A DNA stretch of 64,000 bases from an uncultured Oscillibacter sp. GTDB taxonomy: Bacteria; Bacillota; Clostridia; Oscillospirales; Oscillospiraceae. The stretch spans positions 1-64,000 of the forward strand of contig CAJTZL010000001.1 of assembly GCA_910583695.1 (NCBI GenBank). Direction: 5' to 3'. Numbering within the stretch: position 1 is the first letter of the stretch; the number at the start of each line of letters is the position of its first letter. Both the position numbers and the translations under genes were made by a program. The notes under the pieces were generated by a model that was not told the DNA's origin, made no database searches, and was given only the letters and a program-made list of their open reading frames with translations. This document shows positions 7,949-17,124 of this stretch, in pieces.

Positions 7949-8362
7949 ATGAAAATCGAGTTGACGGAACGGCAATACCGCTATCTGCTGGACCTGGTCT
8001 ATATCGGAAACTGGGTTCTCAATTCCACCCGGGAGGACGACCGCATCAAAGAGTACGATCAGGTGGAGAGCCTGATCTTCTCCCACTGCCTCCGCCACGG
8101 CATGAGCAAGCTGGTGGAGCTGTACCAGGGGGAGCTGATCCCCTCCCGGGCCTTCGCCAACGGCGGCATTCATGAGGCGATTGAAAACTATGAGGATGTG
8201 GTTTTCTATGAAATCCTGGCGGAGGAGCTGGCCCTGCGGGACCTGGACGGAGAGCCCCTGACCCGGGAGAACTATGGGACCCTGATGGAGCGGATTGATA
8301 CATATCTGGACGAGTTTGATGAACACGGGACGGAGCATATCTCCATTGATCTGGATGAGTAG
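7949..8362 (+). CDS. Conserved-type small soluble protein of unknown function
   Basis: A 137-residue acidic protein starting MKIELTERQYRYLLDLVYIG. I chose the ATG at 7949 because GAGGAGG lies 9 bases upstream. It is mostly helical (YDQVESLIFSHCLRHGMSKL, HEAIENYEDVVFYEILAEEL) and ends in an acidic stretch (EHGTEHISIDLDE). No catalytic or membrane motif is visible, and I do not recognise a named family. It lies alone on the plus strand between murI and the island, with its own promoter and a bidirectional terminator, and marks the island's left border. Confidence 0.85.
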   Translation: MKIELTERQYRYLLDLVYIGNWVLNSTREDDRIKEYDQVESLIFSHCLRHGMSKLVELYQGELIPSRAFANGGIHEAIENYEDVVFYEILAEELALRDLDGEPLTRENYGTLMERIDTYLDEFDEHGTEHISIDLDE

Positions 8363-8381
8363 GTCCGGACTTCCGGCAGAG

Positions 8382-8410
8382 AAAAAGGAGCGGCTTTGCC
8401 GCTCCTTTTT
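8382..8410. terminator. Bidirectional terminator between convergent genes
   Basis: AAAAAGGAGCGGC-TTT-GCCGCTCCTTTTT is a perfect 13-base stem with A/T flanks, so it can terminate both the plus-strand gene ending at 8362 and the minus-strand island ending at 8416. Confidence 0.9.
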
Positions 8411-8415
8411 GCTGT

Positions 8416-9075
8416 TTATTTTTCAATCTCTCTCAAAATCATAAACGCTTCTGCATAGCGGACCCCGGCCACGGTCCCCCGGCCGGTTGCCAAGGCCTTT
8501 ACATTCTCCAGGCTCCTTGGAAAAGGAGGGGGCTTTATCTCATCCTCATAAATTTGCAGAACCCGTAACTTGTCCTCCAGCTGCCGGGTGATATCCACAA
8601 ATAAATTGGGCGCAAAAGGCTGTCCCAGAGCAAAATCCGTCTCCGACACGGTCTCCATCAATAAAAACCGCTTGAGCTTCGGCATCCGGAAGGACTTGCT
8701 GAACGGCTTGACCCAACGGAACACGGTTTCATGATCCGAATGGATGTCCCCCGGATATGTAGTTATCAGCACCTCCGGCTCAATTTTCCGGACGATTTCC
8801 CCAATTTTTGAAATGGCTTCCCCCTCCGGATACTCCGACAGGCCGAAGGGCCTCCACTTCAAATCAATTGCCTCACAAACGCCCAGCACCTCCGCAGCCC
8901 GTTCTCTCTGGCGTTCTCTTCGGTCCACAAGCTCCCTGGGATATCCATACTCCGTTTTTGTGTTGGAAACATTCAGCCAATACACCTGTTCCCCGGCCTG
9001 AACGTATTTCAGCATCAGGCCCCCTGCTCCAAGGGTCTCGTCGTCCATGTGCGGGGATACCACCAATACTCTCAT
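8416..9075 (-). CDS. PIG-L/LmbE-type deacetylase
   Basis: A 219-residue zinc-dependent N-deacetylase of the PIG-L family. The metal-binding motif SPHMDDETLGAGG is at residues 7-19 and the second motif HSDH appears in PGDIHSDHETVFRW. The family removes acetyl groups from amino sugars. It is the last gene of the island and overlaps the upstream neuC-like gene by 4 bases. A likely job is N-deacetylation of a nonulosonic acid or of its hexosamine precursor, so that a different acyl group can be attached; that is inference. Confidence 0.88.
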   Translation of the reverse strand: MRVLVVSPHMDDETLGAGGLMLKYVQAGEQVYWLNVSNTKTEYGYPRELVDRRERQRERAAEVLGVCEAIDLKWRPFGLSEYPEGEAISKIGEIVRKIEPEVLITTYPGDIHSDHETVFRWVKPFSKSFRMPKLKRFLLMETVSETDFALGQPFAPNLFVDITRQLEDKLRVLQIYEDEIKPPPFPRSLENVKALATGRGTVAGVRYAEAFMILREIEK

Positions 9076-10229
9076 AAGCGCTTTCCCTCAAGCGGATCAA
9101 ATTTTTTCAGGATGAGCCGGGAAAAATCCGTGCTTTTGATGATCTCATAAGCCCGCCTTGAACTGTATCCGTCTCCAAAAATATTTCTCACATGTTTCAT
9201 GGCCTGCCGGTACTCCCCGCTCATCGCCTTATCAATAGCTTCCAAAAGCCCTTGTCGGCAATCCTCAACAAAGATCACATTTTCCGTATTCCCCCTCTTC
9301 TTTTGCCGGGAGCCCACATTGATTACGGGTATCGGAATTGACGCGGCTTCCATGACGCCCGCACTGGAGTTGCCGACTTGAAACATCGCATGCCGATACA
9401 AATTGATAAACAAGTTCCGGCTCAGGTTCTTATAAAAATAGAAATTCGGATGGTCCTTATACCGTTCATACGTTCTTATAATCGCCTGATTATTAAAATC
9501 CGTGTTCGGATAGCTGACAATGGTTTTGATCCCCCGTTCATCCAAAGCCCTCATGATGGCCTCAATCTCCCTATTTTCTCCGGCAATCTCAGCCGGAGGA
9601 TGGTAAATCAGCAGGGCATATTCCTCAAACCCCTCCAGCCCCAGCGCTTTCATCACCTCTTCAGCCGGAAGAAGCGCTTCCTCCCGGAACTTGTCCAGGG
9701 CCACGCTGCCGATATTAAAAACCCTCTGTTCCTCTTCCCCCATGACCACAAGCCTGTTCTTATGCTCCTCGCAGGAGGTAAAATGGGCCGTCGCGATTTT
9801 GGAGGCGGCGTGGCGGACCAAGTTATCTACATGCCCGGATTCCGCATGATCTCCGGCAAAGAAATGGAGAAAAGGGATCTGTGTGTACAGCGCAACCACT
9901 GCCATGGCCAGGACGTCCTCCCGGTCTCCAGCGGCAATCAGGATATCCGGCTGAAAGGCCCGGACGGCATCCGTCAACGATTGAATCAAAATCCCGGTCG
10001 CTTTTGCACGGGAGCTTTTGTGAGCTGAGTTCAAAATATCCTCAATTTCCGAAACCACATGGATTCCGTCCTTCTTGATATCTTCGATACTGCTGCCGTA
10101 GGTATTTGTGAGATGCCCACCCGTCACAACAAGACCAAACTCTATGTCCGAGTCCTGATTGAAATAGCGGTAGAGATAAGACATTAAATCGTAATCCGCC
10201 CGGTTTCCGGTGATAGAAAGTATTCTCAT
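9072..10229 (-). CDS. legG: Hydrolysing UDP/GDP-N-acetyl-hexosamine 2-epimerase (NeuC/LegG type)
   Basis: A 385-residue GT-B-fold hydrolysing 2-epimerase. Visible signatures are ITGNRADYDLMSYLYRYF at the start, LVVTGGHLTNTYGSS, DILIAAGDREDVLAMAVVAL, PFLHFFAGDHAESGHVDN and VGNSSAGVMEAASIPIPVIN. In legionaminic acid synthesis the enzyme releases 2,4-diacetamido-2,4,6-trideoxymannose from the nucleotide sugar. Because legB, legC and a PtmE-like gene are upstream in the same transcription unit, the LegG role is preferred over sialic acid NeuC. It overlaps the deacetylase gene by 4 bases and follows the acetyltransferase gene by 15. Confidence 0.9.
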   Translation of the reverse strand: MRILSITGNRADYDLMSYLYRYFNQDSDIEFGLVVTGGHLTNTYGSSIEDIKKDGIHVVSEIEDILNSAHKSSRAKATGILIQSLTDAVRAFQPDILIAAGDREDVLAMAVVALYTQIPFLHFFAGDHAESGHVDNLVRHAASKIATAHFTSCEEHKNRLVVMGEEEQRVFNIGSVALDKFREEALLPAEEVMKALGLEGFEEYALLIYHPPAEIAGENREIEAIMRALDERGIKTIVSYPNTDFNNQAIIRTYERYKDHPNFYFYKNLSRNLFINLYRHAMFQVGNSSAGVMEAASIPIPVINVGSRQKKRGNTENVIFVEDCRQGLLEAIDKAMSGEYRQAMKHVRNIFGDGYSSRRAYEIIKSTDFSRLILKKFDPLEGKRL

Positions 10230-10244
10230 AAAGCCCCTATTCCT

Positions 10245-11123
10245 TTAAAACAAATCGCAGTCCCCCATGTAGAAGAACCATTCGCCGCCAATCCGCTCCC
10301 GCTCCGCAGTCGGATTGTCCAAATACTGTACACACATATGATAATTACGCGCTTCGGCCGGATACACATCCAAAAAGGCAGCAGAGTTCCAGGTCGTAAC
10401 CTTTTCCACTTTCTGGCTGCTATATAAAAATGCGGCAAAATCCAGCAGTTCTTCCCTGGTAACGGTCTCGCTCCAATACACAATATCCGCCTTATCCATA
10501 AATCGGGTGGATATAAAAATATGCCCGTTCTCCGACTGCCACTTATCATACTCGTTCCCGTGATAATGCCACTCCATATATTCGGCAGAGTGAACCAAGT
10601 GATTTCTCCCTGGAAACGAATCACGTGGGGTCTTATAGGACACGTCATCCGCTTTATAGGAACCGCGGTTTTTGCCCCTGGGAAGCACTACAAAATGGTA
10701 ATCCCGCAGAAAAGCAAAATTCAAATGTCCTAAAAGCATTCTATAGGACGCCTCGTTCGGAAATCCCATAATAAACCGGGCGTCCCCTTCATCTATGGCT
10801 GCCTGCCGAAGGTGCTGAAACAGGGTTGCGGCAATGCCATGGCCTCTATAATCCGCTACCGTCATTGTTCCTAGAGACAGCCGGTATCCAACCTGTTCCC
10901 CGGCAATCACAGCTTTAAAAAGAGTGAGGGCCCAATGTCCGACCATTTTCCCGCTCCCCGCATCTACTGCCACAATTCCGACTGCTTTTCGATTCCCGCT
11001 ACGAAACCATTTATCATATCCTGCTGTGAAATCAGTATGATAGACGTCATGATAAAGCTCCAGTATCTGCCTCCGGTCATCAGCCGCGGCATAATTCGCC
11101 CGGCGATATACAATATTATTCAT
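10245..11123 (-). CDS. GNAT-family N-acetyltransferase
   Basis: A 292-residue protein with an N-terminal GNAT domain. RRANYAAADDRRQILELYHD opens it, and acetyl-CoA binding is suggested by SLGTMTVADYRGHGIAATLF, which carries the R/Q-x-x-G-x-G/A motif as YRGHGIA. The C-terminal ~130 residues are unlike plain GNATs and hold many aromatic residues. It overlaps legI by 4 bases and precedes legG, so it may do the LegH step (4-N-acetylation of the amino sugar) or acylate the final sugar. Substrate is not determinable from sequence. Confidence 0.85.
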   Translation of the reverse strand: MNNIVYRRANYAAADDRRQILELYHDVYHTDFTAGYDKWFRSGNRKAVGIVAVDAGSGKMVGHWALTLFKAVIAGEQVGYRLSLGTMTVADYRGHGIAATLFQHLRQAAIDEGDARFIMGFPNEASYRMLLGHLNFAFLRDYHFVVLPRGKNRGSYKADDVSYKTPRDSFPGRNHLVHSAEYMEWHYHGNEYDKWQSENGHIFISTRFMDKADIVYWSETVTREELLDFAAFLYSSQKVEKVTTWNSAAFLDVYPAEARNYHMCVQYLDNPTAERERIGGEWFFYMGDCDLF

Positions 11124-12115
11124 AGCTCGATCATCTCATCTTCCCGAAAATTTCGAACAGCCCGCAAACCTAATACCTCGAACCAGTGCATGGGGCTGAC
11201 GCCCCCGCCGGGGCGCTTGGCAGTGAGATTCTCCTCCGTAAATACCTCTCCCCGGGCAATGGCCCGGCGGGCCACCAAACTCTTGCGGGCAATGGTCCGG
11301 TTCTTTGCCTCAGAGGGGCTCACGGTTTTCTCTCCGTTCCCCATAGCCTCCTCAATATGCCGCACCGCCGTCACCATGGCAGCCAGCTCCCCCGGCTCCA
11401 GACTGGCCTTGTGGTCCGGCCCCTCCAGGTTCCGGTCCAGGGTGAAATGCTTTTCAAGGATTACGGCTCCCAGAGCCGCCGCGGCGATGGGAACCTCAAT
11501 GCCCGGCGTATGGTCCGAATAGCCCACGTCCACCCCGAACCGCTCCCGCATGGAGGCCATGGCCCGGAGGTTCACGTCCCCATAGGGTGTGGGGTACTCC
11601 GTGTTGCAGTGCAGCAATGTGATCTTCGGCGTACCGTTGGCCCGCAGGGCGTCCATGGCGGCCCGAATTTCCTCCATTTCGCACATGCCGGTGGACAGGA
11701 CCACCGGCTTTTTTGTCCGTGCGATGTCCAGAAGATACGGCAGGTTCGTCACCTCGCCGGAGGGGATTTTCCAGAAGGGCATGTCCAGTTTGCTTAAAAC
11801 TGCAATGCTGTTCCGCTCAAAAGGAGTCGAGGCAAAGCCAATGCCGATTTCGTCGCAATGGATTTTTAATTTCTGGTATTCCTCAAGCCGCAGCGTCAGC
11901 TTTTTCAGCATGTTCAGCTGGTTTTCCTCCGCGTCCGTCGTCTCCTTTTGATAGCTGGCCTTGCCCGCGTAGCGGGAGGCCAACTCCTCCGGCTGGAAGG
12001 TCTGATATTTCACGATATCCGCCCCTGCGGCCTTGGCCGCATCCGCCATTTTCAGCGCAAGGCCAAAATCTCCGTTGTGGTTTACGCCCGCTTCCGCAAT
12101 TATTTGAATCGGCAT
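11120..12115 (-). CDS. legI: N,N'-diacetyllegionaminic acid synthase (NeuB family)
   Basis: A 331-residue NeuB-family enzyme that condenses a 2,4-diacetamido-trideoxy-mannose with phosphoenolpyruvate. IIAEAGVNHNGDFGLALKMA is the family start. Barrel motifs ADIVKYQTF, IPSGEVTNLPYL, LLHCNTEYPTP, GYSDHTPGIEVPIAA and VILEKHFTLD are present. The C-terminal SAF/antifreeze-like domain contains RKSLVARRAIARGEVFTEEN. It differs clearly from the PseI-type synthase at 28.5 kb (EMSANHGEK). With legB, legC and legG in the same unit the legionaminic role is favoured. A 306-base intergenic region separates it from the next gene upstream. Confidence 0.93.
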   Translation of the reverse strand: MPIQIIAEAGVNHNGDFGLALKMADAAKAAGADIVKYQTFQPEELASRYAGKASYQKETTDAEENQLNMLKKLTLRLEEYQKLKIHCDEIGIGFASTPFERNSIAVLSKLDMPFWKIPSGEVTNLPYLLDIARTKKPVVLSTGMCEMEEIRAAMDALRANGTPKITLLHCNTEYPTPYGDVNLRAMASMRERFGVDVGYSDHTPGIEVPIAAAALGAVILEKHFTLDRNLEGPDHKASLEPGELAAMVTAVRHIEEAMGNGEKTVSPSEAKNRTIARKSLVARRAIARGEVFTEENLTAKRPGGGVSPMHWFEVLGLRAVRNFREDEMIEL

Positions 12116-12421
12116 GTTTTTCTCCCAGTCGTGTCACTTTGAATAACGCTTTTTAGCCTTGACGGAAGCACCCCCCCGTCAAAGGGCTTTTGTACCCTGG
12201 CAGACAATCGAAACTCATTCCATTTCCTCTCCTTCCCATCTCTATCTCTGTTCAGTATCATCTAATGGGGTGATACGGCCCGGCGCAATCACCTGCTGCC
12301 TCGGTCTGTCCTCCGGCGTCAAAAATCAGAATATCAATCCGTTGCTTGCTTTTCACATGCTCACTTCATATCCTCATTTGAAGAATCTCCGTAATCAGAG
12401 TGTTCTTTTTTCAAGGAGCTG
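12116..12421. other. 306-base intergenic region with possible gene remnant
   Basis: No convincing gene is seen. On the minus strand a short open stretch encodes KSKQRIDILIFDAGGQTEAA before a stop, which may be a remnant. An imperfect hairpin with arms TTGACGG/CCGTCAA (about 12160-12178) carries a run of seven C on the plus strand. No clear promoter is visible. Confidence 0.4.
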
Positions 12422-13407
12422 TTATTCAAACCGTTTCAAAAGCTCCTCCTTATACGGATCAATATTGTCCAGCTGATTCAAGATTCCTTTACAGTCGCTG
12501 CAAGCCAAACATTTTTTTCGTTCACCTCTCAAATGCAGCTTGCGAAGCTCCTGATATTTTTTTCCATTCCAGATATCATAAAAACTTTCTTCCCGGACGT
12601 CTCCCACAATCAAGCTGCGGCGCCAATCTCCGCAGCTGCACGCGGCAGCAGAACCATCACAATAAATGGAAGCTACGTAAAACGGCTGCGTACAAACCGC
12701 AAATTCCCTTAATTCCTTTCCTTCCTGCGTGGTGGTCGGCCCATGGCCCAAAGTCGTATCCATAATATCCGACGGGCACATATCAACCAAATGCTCAATA
12801 TAGCATTCATCCGAAATATTTGTGAAGTCCTGATAAAACTTTTCCTTTTCTCCCTCAGATAATCCGCAGTCCAAAATTTTTGCATGAAGAGTCAGGCTGA
12901 CCGGTTTTTGCTGATACAAGAAAGAAATATTTTCCAAAAACTGATCGTAGTCAATCCTTACCCCTGTTACCTCTTCATATTTTTCTGGCGTTACACCTTC
13001 CACCGAAATTTGAAGAATATCCAGTCCGGAGCCAGCCAATTGCGCCCCTAATTCTTTCGTAAGTAAAGCTCCATTTGTAAACATTGCCAACTCATCCGCC
13101 ACTTGTGCGTTTTTCGCGTAACGAATGAAGGATATGATGTCTTTATGCAGCAACGGCTCTCCGCCAAAATGAAAATACAAACGTTTTATTCTTTTAGGAA
13201 ATCTCTTACAATCTTCTATAATCTTCTCATACAAATCCCCGTCTAAAAATCCTCTTTTAATTCCCAGTTTTTCAAATAGCGTATCGTCGTGATTGATACA
13301 AAATTTGCATTTAAAATTGCATGCGTTGGTTACTTCTATATGAAGCACAAAAGGCGTCCTAAAGGAATTACTTGTTCCAGCCGCGTACGGTTTGTCTCAC
13401 GTTTCAT
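12422..13407 (-). pseudogene. Radical SAM/SPASM protein with a one-base frameshift near its N-terminus
   Basis: The body (12422-13348) encodes a radical SAM enzyme: CNFKCKFC binds the 4Fe-4S cluster and SAM, FHFGGEPLLHKD is the GGE motif, and the C-terminal SPASM-like region contains CDGSAAACSCGDW, IWNGK and CLACSDC. The frame with this body has no good ATG and starts at GTG 13348. Just upstream, an ATG at 13407 with an AAGGAAGG ribosome site encodes MKRETNRTRLEQVIPLG, then loses frame. Joining the two frames gives TRLEQVIPLG-TPFVLHIEV, which matches TRLEEVVPRRAPFVIYLD in the paralogue at 18.1 kb. One base appears to be missing near 13357. It could be a real mutation, an off state or a sequencing error. 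Confidence 0.82.
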
Positions 13408-13440
13408 TTCAAAGCCCTTCCTTTTCTAGTAATTTCCATT

Positions 13441-14322
13441 TCACCGAGTCTTTTTTAACTCACAATAAGGGATGTTCGCCGCGTGCGCCTGATAATACGC
13501 ATACAGCTCCGCCACTGCGTCCTTGAAGCTATGCAGTTCAAGGGGCCCCATTTCCGCCTCCAGGCGGCCGCAGCTGGCGGTATAGGCCAGATTCCAGCCC
13601 TCCTTCGCCACCTCCACCGGCAATGCCTTTCCGGAGATCTCCAGCACCACATCCGCAATCTCCCGCAGGGAGACCGGGCGGCCGGTACAAACATTGTAAT
13701 CGTGGAACCTCGGCTCATGCTCCAGAAACCAGATGACAATGGGGACCAAGTCGTCCACATACAGGTAATCAAACATACAGTCCTGGCGGATGCGCAGGGG
13801 CAGATCATACATGGCCTTGCAGCAGAGGTTGGAGATAAACTTGCTCTGCCAGTGCTCGTACTTCCCGAAGATGCCGAACAGACGCAGATTGTAGATGTTC
13901 CGGCTCTTCCGGGCATGGAGGGTCATAATGTACTTCTCCAGCCCATAATACCAGATCGGAATTGAACGCCCGATGTCCTCCTCCCGGATATTCTCCATGG
14001 GAAGCCGCTTGTCAAACTCCGCGCCGGAGCCGAAATACAGCAGCTTATCCAGCTGCTCGCTGAGACGGTCAAGGTTGTAGAACATCTGCAAATCGTGGAG
14101 CATGACATCCTCCGGACCGGCATGCAGGACGTTCTGGAGCGCGCTGTGAATAACCGTACCAATGCGGTGCTCATCCAAATATCGGGCCACAAGGTCATAG
14201 TCGCAGAGGTTCAGCTCCCGGCTGGAAGGCGTAAAAACCTCGTACCGCTCCCCCAGGGCGGGAGCAAGATTTCGTCCCACAAAGCCCCGGGGACCCGCCC
14301 CGGTCAACAAAATCCTTTTCAT
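13441..14322 (-). CDS. NAD(P)-dependent sugar epimerase/reductase (SDR)
   Basis: A 293-residue extended-SDR protein. The nucleotide-binding start is ILLTGAGPRGFVGRNLAPAL; the glycine motif is G-A-G-P-R-G-F-V-G rather than the usual GxxGxxG. The catalytic pair is in IWYYGLEKYIMTLHA (Y-x-x-x-K as YGLEK), and substrate-pocket segments are LYFGSGAEFDKR and FDYLYVDDLVPIVIWFLE. The overall form resembles GDP-fucose-synthase-like reductases. It ends 1 base before the TPP enzyme gene begins to end (14324), so the two are coupled. A reductase that acts after the TPP enzyme, as YerF does in yersiniose synthesis, is a reasonable but unproven role. Confidence 0.82.
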   Translation of the reverse strand: MKRILLTGAGPRGFVGRNLAPALGERYEVFTPSSRELNLCDYDLVARYLDEHRIGTVIHSALQNVLHAGPEDVMLHDLQMFYNLDRLSEQLDKLLYFGSGAEFDKRLPMENIREEDIGRSIPIWYYGLEKYIMTLHARKSRNIYNLRLFGIFGKYEHWQSKFISNLCCKAMYDLPLRIRQDCMFDYLYVDDLVPIVIWFLEHEPRFHDYNVCTGRPVSLREIADVVLEISGKALPVEVAKEGWNLAYTASCGRLEAEMGPLELHSFKDAVAELYAYYQAHAANIPYCELKKTR

Positions 14323-14323
14323 G

Positions 14324-16129
14324 TCAGGCGTCCTTCCCCAAGCCCATTTGCAGCCATTTTTCCGTCTCCTCCTCAGGCAGGAAGGGATACAGGTCTTCCA
14401 AAGCAGAGGAGGACATGGATCCGTCCGGGTTCAACCGGGAGGCGGTTTTTGGAATTTCGTCAAAAGTCCGGTCGGCAAAAATTTCGCACAAAACCGGCTC
14501 ATCGTCTTCCATGACTGCCCTGAGCGTTTGGGAAATTTCGCCGTCCCCGTGGATCGCATGATAGTTCAGACCATACAGCTCCGCCAGCTTCCTTGCATCG
14601 CAGAGAAACACGCCGCTCTCCGGGCCGCAGCCGGCGTAGCGGCTCTGGAAGTGGTTGTCCTGCATAACGGAGATGGAGGAATAGCCCTTGTTGTTTACAA
14701 TGAACAGCTTTATGGGGAGTCCATAGCCCCGGATCAAGGCCAGCTCCTGGAGATTGTGCTGCAAGCTGCCGTCGCCGTCCAAGGTAATGGTCCGCCGCTT
14801 GCCGCAGGCAATGCAGGCACCGATGGCGCCGGGTATGGCAAAACCCATGCTGCCAAGGGCCATGGAACCGATCTCCACCTGCCCCTCCTTCCGCTCATAG
14901 GCCAGACCGATCACCGTGCAGGCCCGGCCGGTGGGGCTCTGGACGATTACATCATCCTCTCGCGTGCACTTGGACAACTCCTGGGCAAAGCGGTACAGAT
15001 TTGTCTGCGTCTGAGGCTTGGGCTGGTTCTCCCGAGAAACCGGATACGCAGCCTTCGCCGCCCGGCAGAACTGCAGCCAGTCTGCGGTATCCAGCGGTTC
15101 CATCCCCGCCGACATCCGGCAAAGGCGCGGGACAAAATCTGCCGCGTCACAAACCACTGTTTTAGCGAAGTCCATATGCAGCTTGCCAATCTCACAAGAG
15201 TCAATGTCCACCATTACATGTTTTGCCCGGCAGGCAAAATGCGGTTCATTAAACGCGGTCATTGCACTGTTCAGGCGGGCGCCTATCGTCAGCAGGAAAT
15301 CACAGGTTTGTAAAATCCAGTTGGAGTACCGAGGACCCGGGCTGCCGGGATGCCCAAAATAAACATCGTCATCATCCGCGAAAATCATCTTGCCCCGCCA
15401 AGTGGTCAGGGCGGGGATTTTCAGCGCGTGGCAGAACGTTCGCATTTCCGCCCCAGCACCGCCAAACAGCACGCCCCTTCCTGCCAAAACGACCGGGCGC
15501 TTCGCGGCCCGCAGCATATCCAGAATCTCGATGATGTCCTCATCGGAAACCGGGCAGCCGGAAACCAGCCCCTCTGCGGCGGGGTCAAATTCCACCAGCT
15601 CGCTCTCCTCCACCTGCGCACCCTGAATGTCCAGAGGCACCTCCACCCATACGGTTCCCTTCCGTCCGTGGGCGGCCAGATAGACGGCCTTATCCAGGTG
15701 GTATTTCACCAGGGTTTTGTCCGTAATGCTCACCGCGTACTTGGTGACAGGCCGCATCATTGCAGTGATGTCGACCTCCTGGGAACCGCACTGCCGGACG
15801 CCCCGATCTCCCACCAAATCCGAGGTCTTGGCCTGTCCGGAGATCACCAAAACCGGCTCCGAATCAATCCAGGCGTCCACCGCCCCGGTGACGGCGTTGG
15901 TGGCGCCGGGCCCTGACGTCACCATGCACACACCCAGGCGGCCGGTGGCCTGGGCGTAAGCGCTGGCACAGATGGAGGAGGCCTGTTCATGCAGGTTGCA
16001 CCAGGGATGGATGGCCTCGCTTTGAAACAGGGAGTCCAAAAGGTGCATCATCCCCCCGCCGCTGAGGAGGAAAACGTCCCGGACGCCATGCTCCTCCAGG
16101 CGGCGAATGATATAGTCGGATACTTTCAT
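14324..16129 (-). CDS. Thiamine-diphosphate enzyme, acetolactate-synthase-like
   Basis: A 601-residue protein with the three-domain ThDP architecture. The N-terminal PYR domain has the catalytic Glu in NLHEQAS (E48) and SGPGATNAVTGAVDAW. The C-terminal PP domain has the ThDP/Mg motif as TLDGDGSLQHNLQELALIRG followed by IVNNKGYSS. In sugar clusters such enzymes (for example YerE) transfer a two-carbon acetyl unit from pyruvate to a keto sugar, giving branched sugars. A housekeeping acetolactate synthase is unlikely, because the gene sits between an SDR and legB in a glycan operon and no small subunit is present. The exact substrate is inference. Confidence 0.88.
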   Translation of the reverse strand: MKVSDYIIRRLEEHGVRDVFLLSGGGMMHLLDSLFQSEAIHPWCNLHEQASSICASAYAQATGRLGVCMVTSGPGATNAVTGAVDAWIDSEPVLVISGQAKTSDLVGDRGVRQCGSQEVDITAMMRPVTKYAVSITDKTLVKYHLDKAVYLAAHGRKGTVWVEVPLDIQGAQVEESELVEFDPAAEGLVSGCPVSDEDIIEILDMLRAAKRPVVLAGRGVLFGGAGAEMRTFCHALKIPALTTWRGKMIFADDDDVYFGHPGSPGPRYSNWILQTCDFLLTIGARLNSAMTAFNEPHFACRAKHVMVDIDSCEIGKLHMDFAKTVVCDAADFVPRLCRMSAGMEPLDTADWLQFCRAAKAAYPVSRENQPKPQTQTNLYRFAQELSKCTREDDVIVQSPTGRACTVIGLAYERKEGQVEIGSMALGSMGFAIPGAIGACIACGKRRTITLDGDGSLQHNLQELALIRGYGLPIKLFIVNNKGYSSISVMQDNHFQSRYAGCGPESGVFLCDARKLAELYGLNYHAIHGDGEISQTLRAVMEDDEPVLCEIFADRTFDEIPKTASRLNPDGSMSSSALEDLYPFLPEEETEKWLQMGLGKDA

Positions 16130-16146
16130 GGGTTTCCCTCCTCAAT

Positions 16147-17124
16147 TCACAGGGAATAGCGATCCACTTTGTAGTTGTCCATGTGTTCCTGAATCCACGC
16201 AATGGTCTCTTTTAAACCAGCTTCAATCGGCGTCTGCGGCTTGAATCCAGTAAGAGAATAAAGCAGCTCACTGCTTCCCAGGAGGCGTTCCACCTCGCTG
16301 GCCGTGGGACGCAGACGCTGCTCCTGGCAAACGATCTCCGCACTTGGCCGAATCATCTGAATCAGCTTCTGCGCCAACTCTCCAATGGAAATCTCCTGCC
16401 CAGTGGCGATATTGACCTCCCGGCCAATCGCCTCTTTGCACTTGCTGAGCTCCACAAAGCCCCTGGCGGTGTCTTTGCAGAAAACAAAGTCCCGCGTCGG
16501 CGTCAAACTCCCCAGCTTGATTTCGTCATAGCCGGCAAGCAGCTGAGAAATAATGGTTGGAATCACGGCCCGGGCCGATTGACGGGGACCATAGGTATTG
16601 AAGGGACGCACAATCGTCAGCGGAACTCCAAAGCTGCGGTAATAAGACTCCGCCAGACGGTCCGCCCCAATTTTTGTGGCGGAATAGGGCGACTGTCCCT
16701 GAAACGGGTGCTTTTCGTCAATGGGGACGTATTTTGCCGTACCATAAACTTCCGATGTGGAGGTCACAAGCAGACGCTTCGTGTCCAGTTCCCGGGCGGC
16801 ATTCAGCACATTCAGCGTCCCTTTGATATTCGTATCTACATAGGCATCCGGCGCATGGTAGCTGTATGGAATCGCAATCAGCGCGGCCAAGTGAAACACA
16901 CAGTCTGCACCCTTCATCGCCTTACGCACAAACACAGGGTCACGCACATCTCCCATTACCACATCCAGCGCTTCGCGCTTTTCTTTGGGAAGCGTATCCA
17001 GCCAACCCCAACTGCCGAATGAATTATACAACACAAACGCCCGTACATCGCACCCCAATTCCAGCAGTAATTCCGTCAGATGACTGCCGATGAATCCATC
17101 TGCCCCAGTTACCAACGCCTTCAC
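16147..17124 (-). CDS. legB: NAD-dependent nucleotide-sugar 4,6-dehydratase, LegB type
   Basis: A 325-residue extended SDR. ALVTGADGFIGSHLTELLLE is the NAD motif. The segment RAFVLYNSFGSWGWLD is characteristic of the LegB branch. Catalytic residues appear in TSTSEVYG and SPYSATKIGADRLAESYYRS (Y-x-x-x-K as YSATK). PFNTYGPRQSARAVIPTIIS follows. It makes the 4-keto-6-deoxy intermediate from GDP- or UDP-GlcNAc for legionaminic acid. It overlaps the radical SAM 3' gene by 4 bases, so it is translationally coupled to it. A CDP-glucose dehydratase role was considered but the YNSFGSWGWLD motif argues for LegB. Confidence 0.92.
   Translation of the reverse strand: MKALVTGADGFIGSHLTELLLELGCDVRAFVLYNSFGSWGWLDTLPKEKREALDVVMGDVRDPVFVRKAMKGADCVFHLAALIAIPYSYHAPDAYVDTNIKGTLNVLNAARELDTKRLLVTSTSEVYGTAKYVPIDEKHPFQGQSPYSATKIGADRLAESYYRSFGVPLTIVRPFNTYGPRQSARAVIPTIISQLLAGYDEIKLGSLTPTRDFVFCKDTARGFVELSKCKEAIGREVNIATGQEISIGELAQKLIQMIRPSAEIVCQEQRLRPTASEVERLLGSSELLYSLTGFKPQTPIEAGLKETIAWIQEHMDNYKVDRYSL

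Noticed and set aside
9072-12115. Sialic acid (Neu5Ac) synthesis
   Set aside because: NeuB/NeuC-like genes alone would allow it, but LegB, LegC and PtmE-like genes in the same transcription unit indicate legionaminic acid.
16147-17124. CDP-glucose 4,6-dehydratase (rfbG)
   Set aside because: It would complete the CDP-sugar route, but YNSFGSWGWLD and the overall pattern match LegB.
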